Assembly: GCA_964505785.1 (NCBI GenBank)
Contig: CAZDJZ010000001.1
Span: 62,001-126,000 of the forward strand
Reading direction: 5' to 3'
Length of the DNA stretch: 64,000 nucleotides
DNA from: CAYRTV01 sp964505785
GTDB lineage: Bacteria; Acidobacteriota; Aminicenantia; Aminicenantales; Aminicenantaceae
In this document: one piece after another, positions 24,795-32,931 of the stretch
Position numbering within the stretch: the stretch's first letter is position 1
Layout: each line of letters opens with the position of its first letter
Program-made: the position numbers and the translations under genes
Notes under the pieces: model-generated
Seen by the model: only the letters and a program-made list of their open reading frames with translations
Database searches by the model: none
What the model was told of the DNA's origin: nothing

Positions 24795-24940
24795 GGGATT
24801 CTTCGTCGCAGTGTTCCTCAGAATGCCACAGTGCTCCGTTCTGGGAATGACAGTGCTCGTCGAACACATCGAACGCAATGAACGCGATAAACGCGACGAA
24901 CGCAAAGAACGCGATGGACGTGAGCGAAGCGAGCATAGCG
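24795..24940. repeat. Palindromic element arms plus 9-bp-period tract
   Basis: GGGATTCTTCGTCGC, CCTCAGAATGCC and TTCTGGGAATGACA are arms of the palindromic family (24795-24851). A tract of GAACGCAAT/GAACGCGAT-like 9-mers follows (24858-24940). This fills the spacer between the ggt and C69 genes. Confidence 0.5.
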
Positions 24941-24969
24941 GGGCCGGTTCTATCGGCTGAGCCGTTTGT

Positions 24970-26559
24970 TTAAAAATAACGGCTGTACTTGGCCCAGATA
25001 TCATCGCCCAGTTCCCAATAGGCAGTCACAGCGTTTTCAGCCTGTTTGACGCAATAGCCGGTCAGAAATTTCTGTGCCCGGCCCGGGTCCTGCTGATACA
25101 GTTTTTGGGCTTCGGCTTCGATGTCAGCCTGGTTCTCGAACAGCCGGGTTTCGATTTTTCCCCATACTTTTGCTATATCCTGGGTGATGTGCTGCCAGCG
25201 GAATGCCGCCAGTTTGCTGACCCGGCGGAAGGACCACCAGGCGCAGTCTGTACTATAGCTTCGGCGCCCATCCACCCGGTAGGAGTCCGGCATGCGGGTG
25301 ATCCCGCAGTAGAAAGGCATATGCGGGGTGGTGGCGGGATTGTCATATCCCAGCCAGACCACGCCGCCGATCATATCCGGAAGCCAGTCCCGGGACTGAG
25401 TCACATGCACATAGGTGGCGTATGGAGAGCAGATGGACCGTTCCCTCTGAATGCGGAACAGTTCCCGGTATTCGGCGTTCATATGCGGGTTGGCGACCGG
25501 GCTTTTTGCGGCCTTGCCGCTGCTGTCGACGGAGAGAAGGTCTTTCGTCATATCAAAGTCCGTGTCTTCGTAGGCATCCCGAAAAATATTGATAACGTCC
25601 CGAACTGTAACCTTTTTATCCGGCTTGACGGAAAAGGGATAGTTTTCCGAATGCGGATTAAGTTCCAGTGAAGGGGCCAGCAGGCTTAAAACCCGCCATT
25701 CCCGCCGCCGTGAACCCATCCGGGTCCGGGTGCCGGGTGCATAGGCGTAGCAGACTTCAAATGGTTCACCGCTGTCAGGCGACCACCAGCCGTTTTCTAT
25801 GGCCAGGCTATGAATGTTTTCCGATGCCATGAAGGTTTCGGTGTTGTCCAGGTCAATTTGGCGGATGCGGCTGGCATTGGCGGACATGCCTATTTCGTCA
25901 TCCGGCACTCTCTGCGCGGCCCATACTGCGCCGGTTTTGCCCTTGCCGGGGCCGAAAATTTCAAAATGCCAGGTTTCTTTGGGATCGGCGAAGGTGAAGC
26001 ACTCGCCGTAGTCGGTGTAGCCGTGGGTTTTGGTCAGTTCGTCCGCAATGCGGATGGCTTCCCGGGCGGTTTTGGCCCGCTCAAGCAGCAGGCGGTAGAG
26101 CTCAGGGGCGTCGATAATGCCTTCGTCGCTTTTGAGTTCCCGGCGGCCGCCGATGGTGGTTTCGCCGATGGCCAGCTGGTATTCATTCATGACCGGGTAG
26201 GCGGTGTTGATATAGGCGTAGGTTTCAGGTACTTGAGGGATTTTGCCCATCGGCAGGCGGTCGGGGTCATCCGGTCCCCTGGTGCGTTTGGACTGAAAAT
26301 AGAGTTTAGCCGTATCGCCGGGGGCGTGTTTTTTATGCGGGACGATATTGATCCAGGTGCGGTCGGTGCCGGAATCGCAGGAGTGGGAGGTCATGGTCGA
26401 GCCGTCGGCTGATGCCAGACGTCCAACCAGAACGGAGGTGCAGGACTCAAAGGGACTGACCGGGTCGTCAGCTGCGGGCGCCAGGGTTTGAATATAAGGC
26501 GAACTTATGAGGCAGACCGCCAGCAGAAATACAAAGAAAACCGGTTTAGATAATTTCAT
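24970..26559 (-). CDS. Exported C69-family dipeptidase
   Basis: 529 residues; AAGGAGACAATAAA precedes the ATG. After a signal peptide the chain reads ESCTSVLVGRLASADGSTM, where Cys40 is the predicted N-terminal nucleophile exposed by self-processing, as in PepD/U34 dipeptidases. The DGSTMTSHSCD context and a later WPSEYG-like tail region are absent, but length and the whole N-terminal block match the C69 family. The enzyme cleaves dipeptides, giving free amino acids. It sits 27 bases after the C1 peptidase stop and probably shares its mRNA. Confidence 0.9.
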   Translation of the reverse strand: MKLSKPVFFVFLLAVCLISSPYIQTLAPAADDPVSPFESCTSVLVGRLASADGSTMTSHSCDSGTDRTWINIVPHKKHAPGDTAKLYFQSKRTRGPDDPDRLPMGKIPQVPETYAYINTAYPVMNEYQLAIGETTIGGRRELKSDEGIIDAPELYRLLLERAKTAREAIRIADELTKTHGYTDYGECFTFADPKETWHFEIFGPGKGKTGAVWAAQRVPDDEIGMSANASRIRQIDLDNTETFMASENIHSLAIENGWWSPDSGEPFEVCYAYAPGTRTRMGSRRREWRVLSLLAPSLELNPHSENYPFSVKPDKKVTVRDVINIFRDAYEDTDFDMTKDLLSVDSSGKAAKSPVANPHMNAEYRELFRIQRERSICSPYATYVHVTQSRDWLPDMIGGVVWLGYDNPATTPHMPFYCGITRMPDSYRVDGRRSYSTDCAWWSFRRVSKLAAFRWQHITQDIAKVWGKIETRLFENQADIEAEAQKLYQQDPGRAQKFLTGYCVKQAENAVTAYWELGDDIWAKYSRYF

Positions 26560-26586
26560 TTTATTGTCTCCTTGGCTGTTCCGTCT

Positions 26587-27735
26587 TTATAATCCGAGCT
26601 TTGCTTTGATATCAGAGGGGATGGCGGCCTTATGCACCATGATTTCCACGGTTTTCATGCGGTAATAGGGTTTGGACATGAAAAGATACCCGTTATAGGG
26701 GCCGCGGTCTCCGCCGGAATTTTTAATGTAATAGTATGTTTTGCCATCCTGATCTTTAGCCAGCCCAACGATATGCATGAGGTGGTCATCGGTGGTGCGG
26801 TAGCTGTCGAATGTCGCCTGGCGGTTTTCCTGGGTGACCTGCATTTCTTCAATTGGCTCGGTGATTTCGCCTTCAAAATCTTCTTTGGGAAGCAGGGCAT
26901 ACCCTTTGTCCCGGGTGGAGAAGTGCTCCTCGCTGACATCACCGTCCCAGGCAACTGTGTAGCCGTTTTCCAGGGCATAGTCGGCAATCCGCTCCAGTTC
27001 ATCCAGGGGGATATTATAGAATTCGTCGTTATACCACCAGTTGTCCGGAACCTTCACCATGCACTGTTCGTAAAAGGGCGCATAGGTGTAAGAGGTCAGC
27101 TCTACATAATCATCCGGATCGGCCATGACCACTTCTTCGGCGAAGGATTTAGGCGTGTAGGATTTGCCGTTGTAGGTGAAATTTTCCGGAGGCGTGCCCA
27201 GGATGGCGTTCAGCGCACCGGCGAAGGCCGCTTCCCAGCGGATAGTGGGACGGCGGGCTGAGACCACACCGTCAATGATGCCGTGCAGGATGCGGAATAA
27301 TTCGCTGTGATCGTGGTGGTCATAACCCAGTTCCATTCCGCTGTAAACCGATTCCGGTACGATGCCGTGATTTCGCAGCTGTTTCATGACATCGTGTCCC
27401 AAACTCCCCTGGCCGAACGTGGCGTTGCCGTGCATCCGGACATAATTGCGGGCTTTATCCCGGTAATTGTAGTTGACGATGAACATTTCGGATAGGTCCA
27501 GGGTTTTTCCGCCCAGGCGCAGGGTTTCCGATTCGAGAAAGGAAACCGTTGCGAAACACCAGCAGGTGCCGGTGCGGGACTGATTCTTGACCGGCGTGTG
27601 GGCGATTTCCTTGGTTACCGTGAATTCATAGGCTTTAGGCTTCGTTTCATCCGTCTGCGAAAAGGCCGGTGACCAGGGCAGACCGGCGGCCAGCATTCCG
27701 CAGACAAGCCATTTGGATAATTTTTTAATGTGCAT
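26587..27735 (-). CDS. Exported C1-family (papain/bleomycin-hydrolase-like) cysteine peptidase
   Basis: 382 residues; GGAGG sets the start. A signal peptide covers about residues 1-26. The active site is Cys58 in NQSRTGTCWCFATVSFLES with Gln52 forming the oxyanion hole. The catalytic His is in DHLMHIVGLAKD and Asn in YYIKNSGG. The layout (no long propeptide, insertions between Cys and His) is nearest to the aminopeptidase C/bleomycin hydrolase branch, C1B. Family members of this branch are usually cytoplasmic; here export is predicted. A good promoter lies upstream at 27799-27828. Probably the first gene of a unit with the C69 dipeptidase. Confidence 0.9.
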   Translation of the reverse strand: MHIKKLSKWLVCGMLAAGLPWSPAFSQTDETKPKAYEFTVTKEIAHTPVKNQSRTGTCWCFATVSFLESETLRLGGKTLDLSEMFIVNYNYRDKARNYVRMHGNATFGQGSLGHDVMKQLRNHGIVPESVYSGMELGYDHHDHSELFRILHGIIDGVVSARRPTIRWEAAFAGALNAILGTPPENFTYNGKSYTPKSFAEEVVMADPDDYVELTSYTYAPFYEQCMVKVPDNWWYNDEFYNIPLDELERIADYALENGYTVAWDGDVSEEHFSTRDKGYALLPKEDFEGEITEPIEEMQVTQENRQATFDSYRTTDDHLMHIVGLAKDQDGKTYYYIKNSGGDRGPYNGYLFMSKPYYRMKTVEIMVHKAAIPSDIKAKLGL

Positions 27736-27798
27736 AATACCTCCTGGGAATATGTCTCAATGATTTCTTCCATCCACCATCATTCTATTGTATCTATA

Positions 27799-27828
27799 AA
27801 TATATGCTTCCCCCGTGTAACAAGTCAA
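27799..27828 (-). promoter_or_regulatory. Sigma-70-type promoter for the C1/C69 peptidase genes
   Basis: On the minus strand, TTGACT (27828-27823), an 18-bp spacer and TATATT (27804-27799), about 65 bases before the ATG at 27735. Confidence 0.45.
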
Positions 27829-27837
27829 TAATAAATT

Positions 27838-27921
27838 CCCCGAATGGCCCCCCCCCCCGAATGCCCCGAATGGCCCCGAATGGGGTCGCACCACGAAACT
27901 CGGTTTGATGGTGCGACCCCA
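27838..27921. repeat. REP hairpin with CCCCGAATGG tandem and C11 tract
   Basis: TGGGGTCGCACCA (27881-27893) pairs with TGGTGCGACCCCA (27909-27921), a perfect 13-bp stem with a 15-base loop. It is preceded by GAATGGCCCC-type repeats and a run of 11 C. This is the same REP family that brackets the RAYT gene at 32098. It lies between two divergent genes. Confidence 0.65.
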
Positions 27922-27992
27922 TTTTTGAGCGTGCGTTTTTTGTTTGTTTTGCCCTTGATATGTGATATATTCAAAAAAAGGAGGAGACACGA

Positions 27993-30362
27993 ATGATACA
28001 TTCCCGGGATTTTAGAAGTTTTTATCGTTTTTTAATGGTGGCATGTGTGTGTACAGGGCTTTTATACGGTCTGCCGGTACCGGCTGCGGGCCAGGATGAG
28101 GCCGGGCCCACGGACCCGGCGCAGAGACATGAGTGGTTCAAGCAGCATACGCTGATGAAGGAGTCCTCTATCTTCAAGGATATCAGCTGGCGGAATATCG
28201 GGCCGGATATCATAAGCGGCCGGTGCACGGATGTAGCGGTACCCAAGGGAAGTAAACACATCATTTATGCCGCTTCAGCTTCGGGCGGTTTATGGAAGAC
28301 CGTCAATTCCGGCGTAACTTGGGAGCCGATTATGGAAAACGCCGTCACCGGCTCCATCGGTGATATTGCGGTCGATCCGTCCAATCCGGATATCGTCTGG
28401 GTGGGAACAGGCGAGGCCAATATTTTCCGGTCTTCCGTCGCTGGAATCGGCATTTATAAGTCTACCGACGGCGGCAAGACCTGGAATCACATGGGCCTGG
28501 ATGATACGTACACTATCGGCCGGATAGTGGTGCATCCGGACAACTCGGATGTGGTGTACGTGGCCGCTTCCGGGCACGAATGGACGGAAAATCCGGAGCG
28601 GGGCGTTTACAAGACCGCAGACGGTGGTGCAACCTGGGAAAAGATATTCTATATCAGCGAACGCATCGGCGCCTGGGACCTGGTGATGGACCCGGAAGAC
28701 ACGGATACTCTGTATGTGTCCATGTGGAACCGCATCCGGCGGCCCTGGAGCGATCCCCGGCCTGGTCCGGGAGACGGGATTTTCAAAACCACGGACGGCG
28801 GTGAAAACTGGAAACATCTTACCAATGGGCTGCCTAATTTGAGCCTGACCGGCCGGATCGGAATAGATATCGCCCGCAGCAATCCTAATGTTGTTTATGC
28901 ATATATAGACAACCATAACCCTGGACGGATGCCGAAAGAAGGCGAGCGGGATCCTTACGGGAGATTAAGAACCGATCGAGTGCTGGTCGGTGCGGAAGTT
29001 TACCGCTCAGATGATAAAGGGGAAAGCTGGAAAAAAGTGAGCCCGGATATGGAAGGCTGGGGCGGCACCTATGGCTGGGTCTTCGGCCAGATCCGGGTGG
29101 ATCCGAACGATGAGAATACGATTTATGTTATGGCTCTGCGATTGTCCGTGTCTAAAGACGGCGGCAAGACCTTTCGGTCGTTTAATTATCCGGGGCTGCA
29201 CGGGGACCATCACGGTCTATGGATCTGTCCCGATGATTCAGACTACTTGATCAATGTCAATGACGGCGGGATCAATATTTCTTACGACGGCGGCGAGACC
29301 TGGCGGGATTTCCATCACAATATGAACCTGGCGCAGTTCTACAATGTGGCTTATGATATGGCGGAGCCGTTCAATATTTATGGATCGGCGCAGGACCATC
29401 CCACGCTGCGGGTCAACATCAGCCACGGACTGCCCCGCCGGCGCGGGGAAGATCGGCTGGAGACCCAGTGGGTGGTAGCCCCGGGCGGGGAGGAAACACA
29501 TATCGCCATTGATCCCAAGAATCCATATATCATATATTCCACCGGCAAGACGCAGACCAACCGGCTGAGCCGGTCGGAGTATCAGCCCGGACTTGATGGC
29601 ATGTGGAAGCGTTATCCCGTCAATCCCAAACAGAAAGAAGGCGAACCCCTGCTGCGGACAAAGTGGCTGGTACCGCTTATTTTATCGCCGCATAACCATG
29701 AAGTGCTGTATTACGGCATGCAGTATTTGTTCCGGTCCATGGACATGGGCGAGAATTGGGAAAGAATCAGCCCGGAGCTGTCCCGGGAGGATCCGGAAAA
29801 AATGGGGGAAAGCCATTACGCCATTCCGCACCAGGTGATCACCTCGATTTCAGAGTCGCCGTTTCAATTCGGTTTGATCTATGCCGGGACGGATGACGGC
29901 AAAGTACATGTAACCAAAAACGGCGGCGATGCCTGGACGGATATCACGGAGGGACTGCCGTATTACCGGAGTGTTTCCCGTATTATCGCTTCCAAATACG
30001 ATAAGGCCACTGTTTACGTGACCCTAAACGGCCGCTATGCGGATGATTTTGCCGATTATATTTACAAATCCACAGATTATGGTCAGACATGGGTGGACAT
30101 TTCCGGCAACATTCCCGGCGGCCCGGTCAATGTCATCCGGGAGGACCCGAAGCAGGAAAATATTCTTTACGTCGGAACGGACCTCGGAGCCTATGTCACG
30201 CTGGACGGCGGCATGAACTGGCATGTGCTGGGCGGGGACCTGCCCACATGTTACGTCTGGGACTTGGTTGTGCATCCGCGTGATAACACCCTGGTTATCG
30301 CCACCCATGGCCGCGGCATGTACGTGATCGATGACGTGGCGCCGGTTCAGGAATTTAAATAA
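27993..30362 (+). CDS. VPS10/sortilin-like BNR-repeat secreted protein, 789 aa
   Basis: GGAGGAGACACG sets the ATG, and a signal peptide ends near AAGQDEAG. The mature protein is almost wholly Asp-box propeller repeats: STDGGKTWNHM, TADGGATWEKI, TTDGGENWKHL, SDDKGESWKKV, SKDGGKTFRS, SYDGGETWRDF, TKNGGDAWTDI, STDYGQTWVDI, TLDGGMNWHVL. Ten or more blades suggest a two-propeller structure like sortilin. It resembles the truncated gene at 1-1206. Such proteins of Acidobacteriota and Bacteroidota are often 1000 residues with extra C-terminal domains; this one is shorter and ends at the last blade plus a short tail. Function is unproven. Its stop overlaps the convergent GT39 gene by 8 bases. Confidence 0.9.
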   Translation: MIHSRDFRSFYRFLMVACVCTGLLYGLPVPAAGQDEAGPTDPAQRHEWFKQHTLMKESSIFKDISWRNIGPDIISGRCTDVAVPKGSKHIIYAASASGGLWKTVNSGVTWEPIMENAVTGSIGDIAVDPSNPDIVWVGTGEANIFRSSVAGIGIYKSTDGGKTWNHMGLDDTYTIGRIVVHPDNSDVVYVAASGHEWTENPERGVYKTADGGATWEKIFYISERIGAWDLVMDPEDTDTLYVSMWNRIRRPWSDPRPGPGDGIFKTTDGGENWKHLTNGLPNLSLTGRIGIDIARSNPNVVYAYIDNHNPGRMPKEGERDPYGRLRTDRVLVGAEVYRSDDKGESWKKVSPDMEGWGGTYGWVFGQIRVDPNDENTIYVMALRLSVSKDGGKTFRSFNYPGLHGDHHGLWICPDDSDYLINVNDGGINISYDGGETWRDFHHNMNLAQFYNVAYDMAEPFNIYGSAQDHPTLRVNISHGLPRRRGEDRLETQWVVAPGGEETHIAIDPKNPYIIYSTGKTQTNRLSRSEYQPGLDGMWKRYPVNPKQKEGEPLLRTKWLVPLILSPHNHEVLYYGMQYLFRSMDMGENWERISPELSREDPEKMGESHYAIPHQVITSISESPFQFGLIYAGTDDGKVHVTKNGGDAWTDITEGLPYYRSVSRIIASKYDKATVYVTLNGRYADDFADYIYKSTDYGQTWVDISGNIPGGPVNVIREDPKQENILYVGTDLGAYVTLDGGMNWHVLGGDLPTCYVWDLVVHPRDNTLVIATHGRGMYVIDDVAPVQEFK

Positions 30363-31875
30363 AATGCTTGGTGGTCGGCCATAAAGTCTCGAAGTTCACT
30401 TTTAAGCCGGAACAGTAATAGATGGGGATGTTATTTTCATACGGCATGATGTAGGGAGCAGTAAAATGTTCCAGCAGGACGACGTTTTCATAAGCCTGTC
30501 CCAGTTCTTCTCTATCACCGGCGATGACAAGGAGATGTTCTCCTGAAATAGAACCGGGCCCCCAGAGGTAGAAGTTGTTATGGCCGCTGACTGCAGGCGG
30601 TAAAGAATATTGTTTCCGGTAGTAATTGATAGCCCCGGCTTCTCCGTAATTATCAGCATACACGACAATATCCTGCTGCACAGCTTCCGGGAGCCGTTGG
30701 AAATGTTTGGAAACGGCTGCGGCCATCTCTTCCCAACCGAAGCGGTCGGCGAAGTACTGGGGGAGTGAAGCGATGCGGCTTCTTTCCTGCGCTTGGGGCT
30801 GAAGGCCGGTCCGGCTGAGGTAGTCCGCTAGTGTTTCCGGGGAAAGAACCGGCATGGCTATAGGAAGGAGGACCAAAGTGAAGAAAATGAGAAAAGAAAC
30901 CAGAACCGGACGGCCCCAGCGTCTTTTGCCGGAAAAGAAATGAGATATCCAGGCGGAGCCGGCGGCATAAAGGATGGGAAAGATGGGTGCGAAATAATAG
31001 ACTTTTGAGGTCTGCACCAGCAGGAAAACAAAGAAAACGACAGCCATAATTCCTATAATCCGGAAAGCGCGGAGAGACTTCCATGAAAACAAAGCCACCA
31101 GGCCGGGAATCCACAACAATACATTAACCGGATTCATGGTTTTGATGAGATCTGTCAGTATTTGGATGGGACTGAGCCTGGCGATTTTAAAAGCAGCGGC
31201 ATTCTGCATGAACTCCAAGCTGGGCCAGCCGTTCTGTATTTGCCAGATTATATGGGGCAGAAACAGCAGCAGAGCAATTAAAGCAGCTCCCCAGATCCAA
31301 GGGCGCAGCAGAGTTTTCCGGTATTTTGAAATCAAGAGAGCAAGGCTGAAACTCAGCAGCCAGAATCCCATGCTGTATTTATTAAGCAGCCCCAGTCCGG
31401 CGATAACGCCCAGCCACAGCAGCAGTCGTTCGTTTCCAGCGCGAATCCACTCCACCACCAATAAAAAGCCGGTTAACCAAAAAATTAAATCCAGGGCATT
31501 CATGCTGTAAAAGTTAGTGAGGATGACAAAGGTGGGATTGGCAAACCAGGCCAGGGAGGCGAGGGCCGCAGAAAAACGGCTGCCGCCGATGCGCAGGGTC
31601 AACAGCCAGGTCAGCTCGATGCCTGAGAGGCCGCACAGCATGGGCACCAGGCGGATGGCCAGGATGGAGTCTCCCAATGATTTCAGGACCGCCCACAGCA
31701 CGGAGATGGAAAAAGGCGGCTGGTCTACATAACCCCAAGCCATATGCCTGGTGCAATCGATGTAATAAAGCTCATCCCGGAAAATACCGTACCGGCCGGC
31801 AGTGGCGAGAAAGAAGATCAAGTAGGTGATTCCAATAAGAATAAGCGGCCAGTGGAACTTAAGAAAGTCTTTCAT
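30355..31875 (-). CDS. GT39/ArnT-like membrane glycosyltransferase
   Basis: 506 residues from an ATG at 31875; an in-frame start 27 bases earlier is possible, and neither has a clear ribosome site. The N-terminal loop after the first membrane helix carries YGIFRDELYYIDCTRHMAWGYVDQPPF, the acidic active-site loop of dolichyl- or undecaprenyl-phosphate-sugar glycosyltransferases. At least ten hydrophobic helices follow to residue ~350, then a soluble periplasmic domain of about 150 residues. It transfers a sugar from a polyprenyl phosphate to an acceptor on the periplasmic side (lipid, protein or polysaccharide). The acceptor is unknown and no partner genes lie next to it. Confidence 0.85.
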   Translation of the reverse strand: MKDFLKFHWPLILIGITYLIFFLATAGRYGIFRDELYYIDCTRHMAWGYVDQPPFSISVLWAVLKSLGDSILAIRLVPMLCGLSGIELTWLLTLRIGGSRFSAALASLAWFANPTFVILTNFYSMNALDLIFWLTGFLLVVEWIRAGNERLLLWLGVIAGLGLLNKYSMGFWLLSFSLALLISKYRKTLLRPWIWGAALIALLLFLPHIIWQIQNGWPSLEFMQNAAAFKIARLSPIQILTDLIKTMNPVNVLLWIPGLVALFSWKSLRAFRIIGIMAVVFFVFLLVQTSKVYYFAPIFPILYAAGSAWISHFFSGKRRWGRPVLVSFLIFFTLVLLPIAMPVLSPETLADYLSRTGLQPQAQERSRIASLPQYFADRFGWEEMAAAVSKHFQRLPEAVQQDIVVYADNYGEAGAINYYRKQYSLPPAVSGHNNFYLWGPGSISGEHLLVIAGDREELGQAYENVVLLEHFTAPYIMPYENNIPIYYCSGLKVNFETLWPTTKHFI

Positions 31876-31930
31876 TGTGATGACAGAATTCACTAATATC
31901 AAAATCCGGCCAAAGAATCAATCACTAATG

Positions 31931-32040
31931 CACTCACTAATGGGGTCAGACCACATTCAAGCCCAATGTCAAGCCCAATGGGGTCAAGCCCAATGGGGTC
32001 TCAAGCCCAATGGGGTCGCACCACAAAAGCCAATAAAGCC
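31931..32040. repeat. Clustered REP half-copies (left of RAYT)
   Basis: Five tandem fragments of the type AATGGGGTC-(A/T)-AAGCCC lead to TGGGGTCGCACCA at 32011-32023. That arm pairs with TGGTGCGACCCCA at 32074-32086. The AATCACTAATG and CACTAATGG flank also resembles AATCATTAATG on the right side of the RAYT. Confidence 0.6.
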
Positions 32041-32927
32041 AATAATGGGGACAGACCCCATTGGGGAGTTTTATGGTGCGACCCCAATATAAAAATATTA
32101 ACGGAGTTCAAAAAAAGTTGAATTTTGGATGATTTTTTTCTTTTTTGAGTTAATATTTAATTTGCGTTTTATAGTAGTAACAAAATCGCGGTTACCGACG
32201 GCTATACCTTTAGTCCAGCTCTTTTCTCTTTGAAAATTTTGTCGATCTAAATAATCTTCGCACAAATAATTATGTATTTCTTTAAAATTTTCATAATCCA
32301 TTCCTAATAGTTGTTCAATATAATTTAAATCAATCAGGTTATTATCCTTTCTGCCGGATTTTAACTCATGATATCCGCAAGGCTGCCATTCTTGCGGATG
32401 CTTGATGACTCCTGCTCTAACCATATTCATATCGATATAAACCATACATCTTATGAGATGGAGATTGGATTGTACTGCAGTTGCATGATAACGGTCCTCC
32501 CAAAATGAACCTCTGCGTTCATTTTTAATATTAAATTCCTGGGCAACTCTTCCAGAGATCAAATGCATCGCTTTTGCAATTTCATTATTAGTGCTGTCAC
32601 AAAAAGCCAAGAGGTGAATATGATTACTAGTAACCATGTAATTAAAAATATTGAATTTATACCGCTCTTTAGCTTGGTTCAACCAATAGAGCCATCTTCG
32701 GCGGAAATAATCGGATTTAAAATAAAATTTTTGCTCATGGCATCTCTGCGTTATATGCCATACATAGCCTGGTTCATAGATTCGGTGAGCTCTTGCCATT
32801 ATGAATTTCCTTACATTCAAGATGACGAGAGTTGATTGACCTTATTCTCATTAATCATTAATGAATCATTAATGGGGTCGCAATAATGGGGACAGACCCC
32901 ATTGGGGAGTTTTATGGTGCGACCCCA
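32041..32927 (-). mobile_element. RAYT gene bracketed by identical 46-bp REP direct repeats
   Basis: The 46 bases at 32041-32086 are identical to those at 32882-32927. The repeat contains a TGGGGACAGACCCCA hairpin and GGTGCGACCCCA. One REP copy plus the transposase gene recurs with a period of 841 bp. Single copies of the REP lie elsewhere at 27881-27921 and 37833-37870. Established knowledge: RAYTs (HUH enzymes related to IS200/IS605 TnpA) cut and spread REP/BIME sequences in single-stranded form. Confidence 0.75.
32098..32799 (-). CDS. REP-associated tyrosine transposase (RAYT, Y1/HUH type)
   Basis: 233 residues from the ATG at 32799, which gives the canonical family start MARAHRIYEPGYVWHITQR and is preceded by AAGGA; an in-frame ATG 7 codons earlier is unlikely. 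The HUH metal motif is NHIHLLAF near residue 66. The second signature, RRGSFWEDRYHATAV, then YIDMNMVRAGVI, includes the region of the catalytic Tyr in this family. Members cut single-stranded DNA at REP hairpins. The flanking REPs support that link. A C-terminal part of ~60 residues with basic residues follows the catalytic domain. Intact, so likely still able to act, which is inference. Confidence 0.9.
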   Translation of the reverse strand: MARAHRIYEPGYVWHITQRCHEQKFYFKSDYFRRRWLYWLNQAKERYKFNIFNYMVTSNHIHLLAFCDSTNNEIAKAMHLISGRVAQEFNIKNERRGSFWEDRYHATAVQSNLHLIRCMVYIDMNMVRAGVIKHPQEWQPCGYHELKSGRKDNNLIDLNYIEQLLGMDYENFKEIHNYLCEDYLDRQNFQREKSWTKGIAVGNRDFVTTIKRKLNINSKKKKIIQNSTFFELR

Positions 32928-32931
32928 TTGG
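32865..32931. repeat. REP copy overlapping the end of the UvrA-like gene
   Basis: AATGGGGTCGC and GGTGCGACCCCA flank the right-hand 46-bp repeat. Positions 32912-32929 encode the final codons and stop of the UvrA-like gene on the minus strand. Confidence 0.65.

Noticed and set aside
27993..28400. Possible misreading of the propeller gene as a glycosidase.
   Set aside because: Only Asp-box repeats are seen; no catalytic residues of a glycosidase family were found, so no enzyme activity is claimed.
30355..31875. Naming the GT39 protein ArnT.
   Set aside because: No lipid A aminoarabinose genes are nearby and the family is broad; only the superfamily call is supported.
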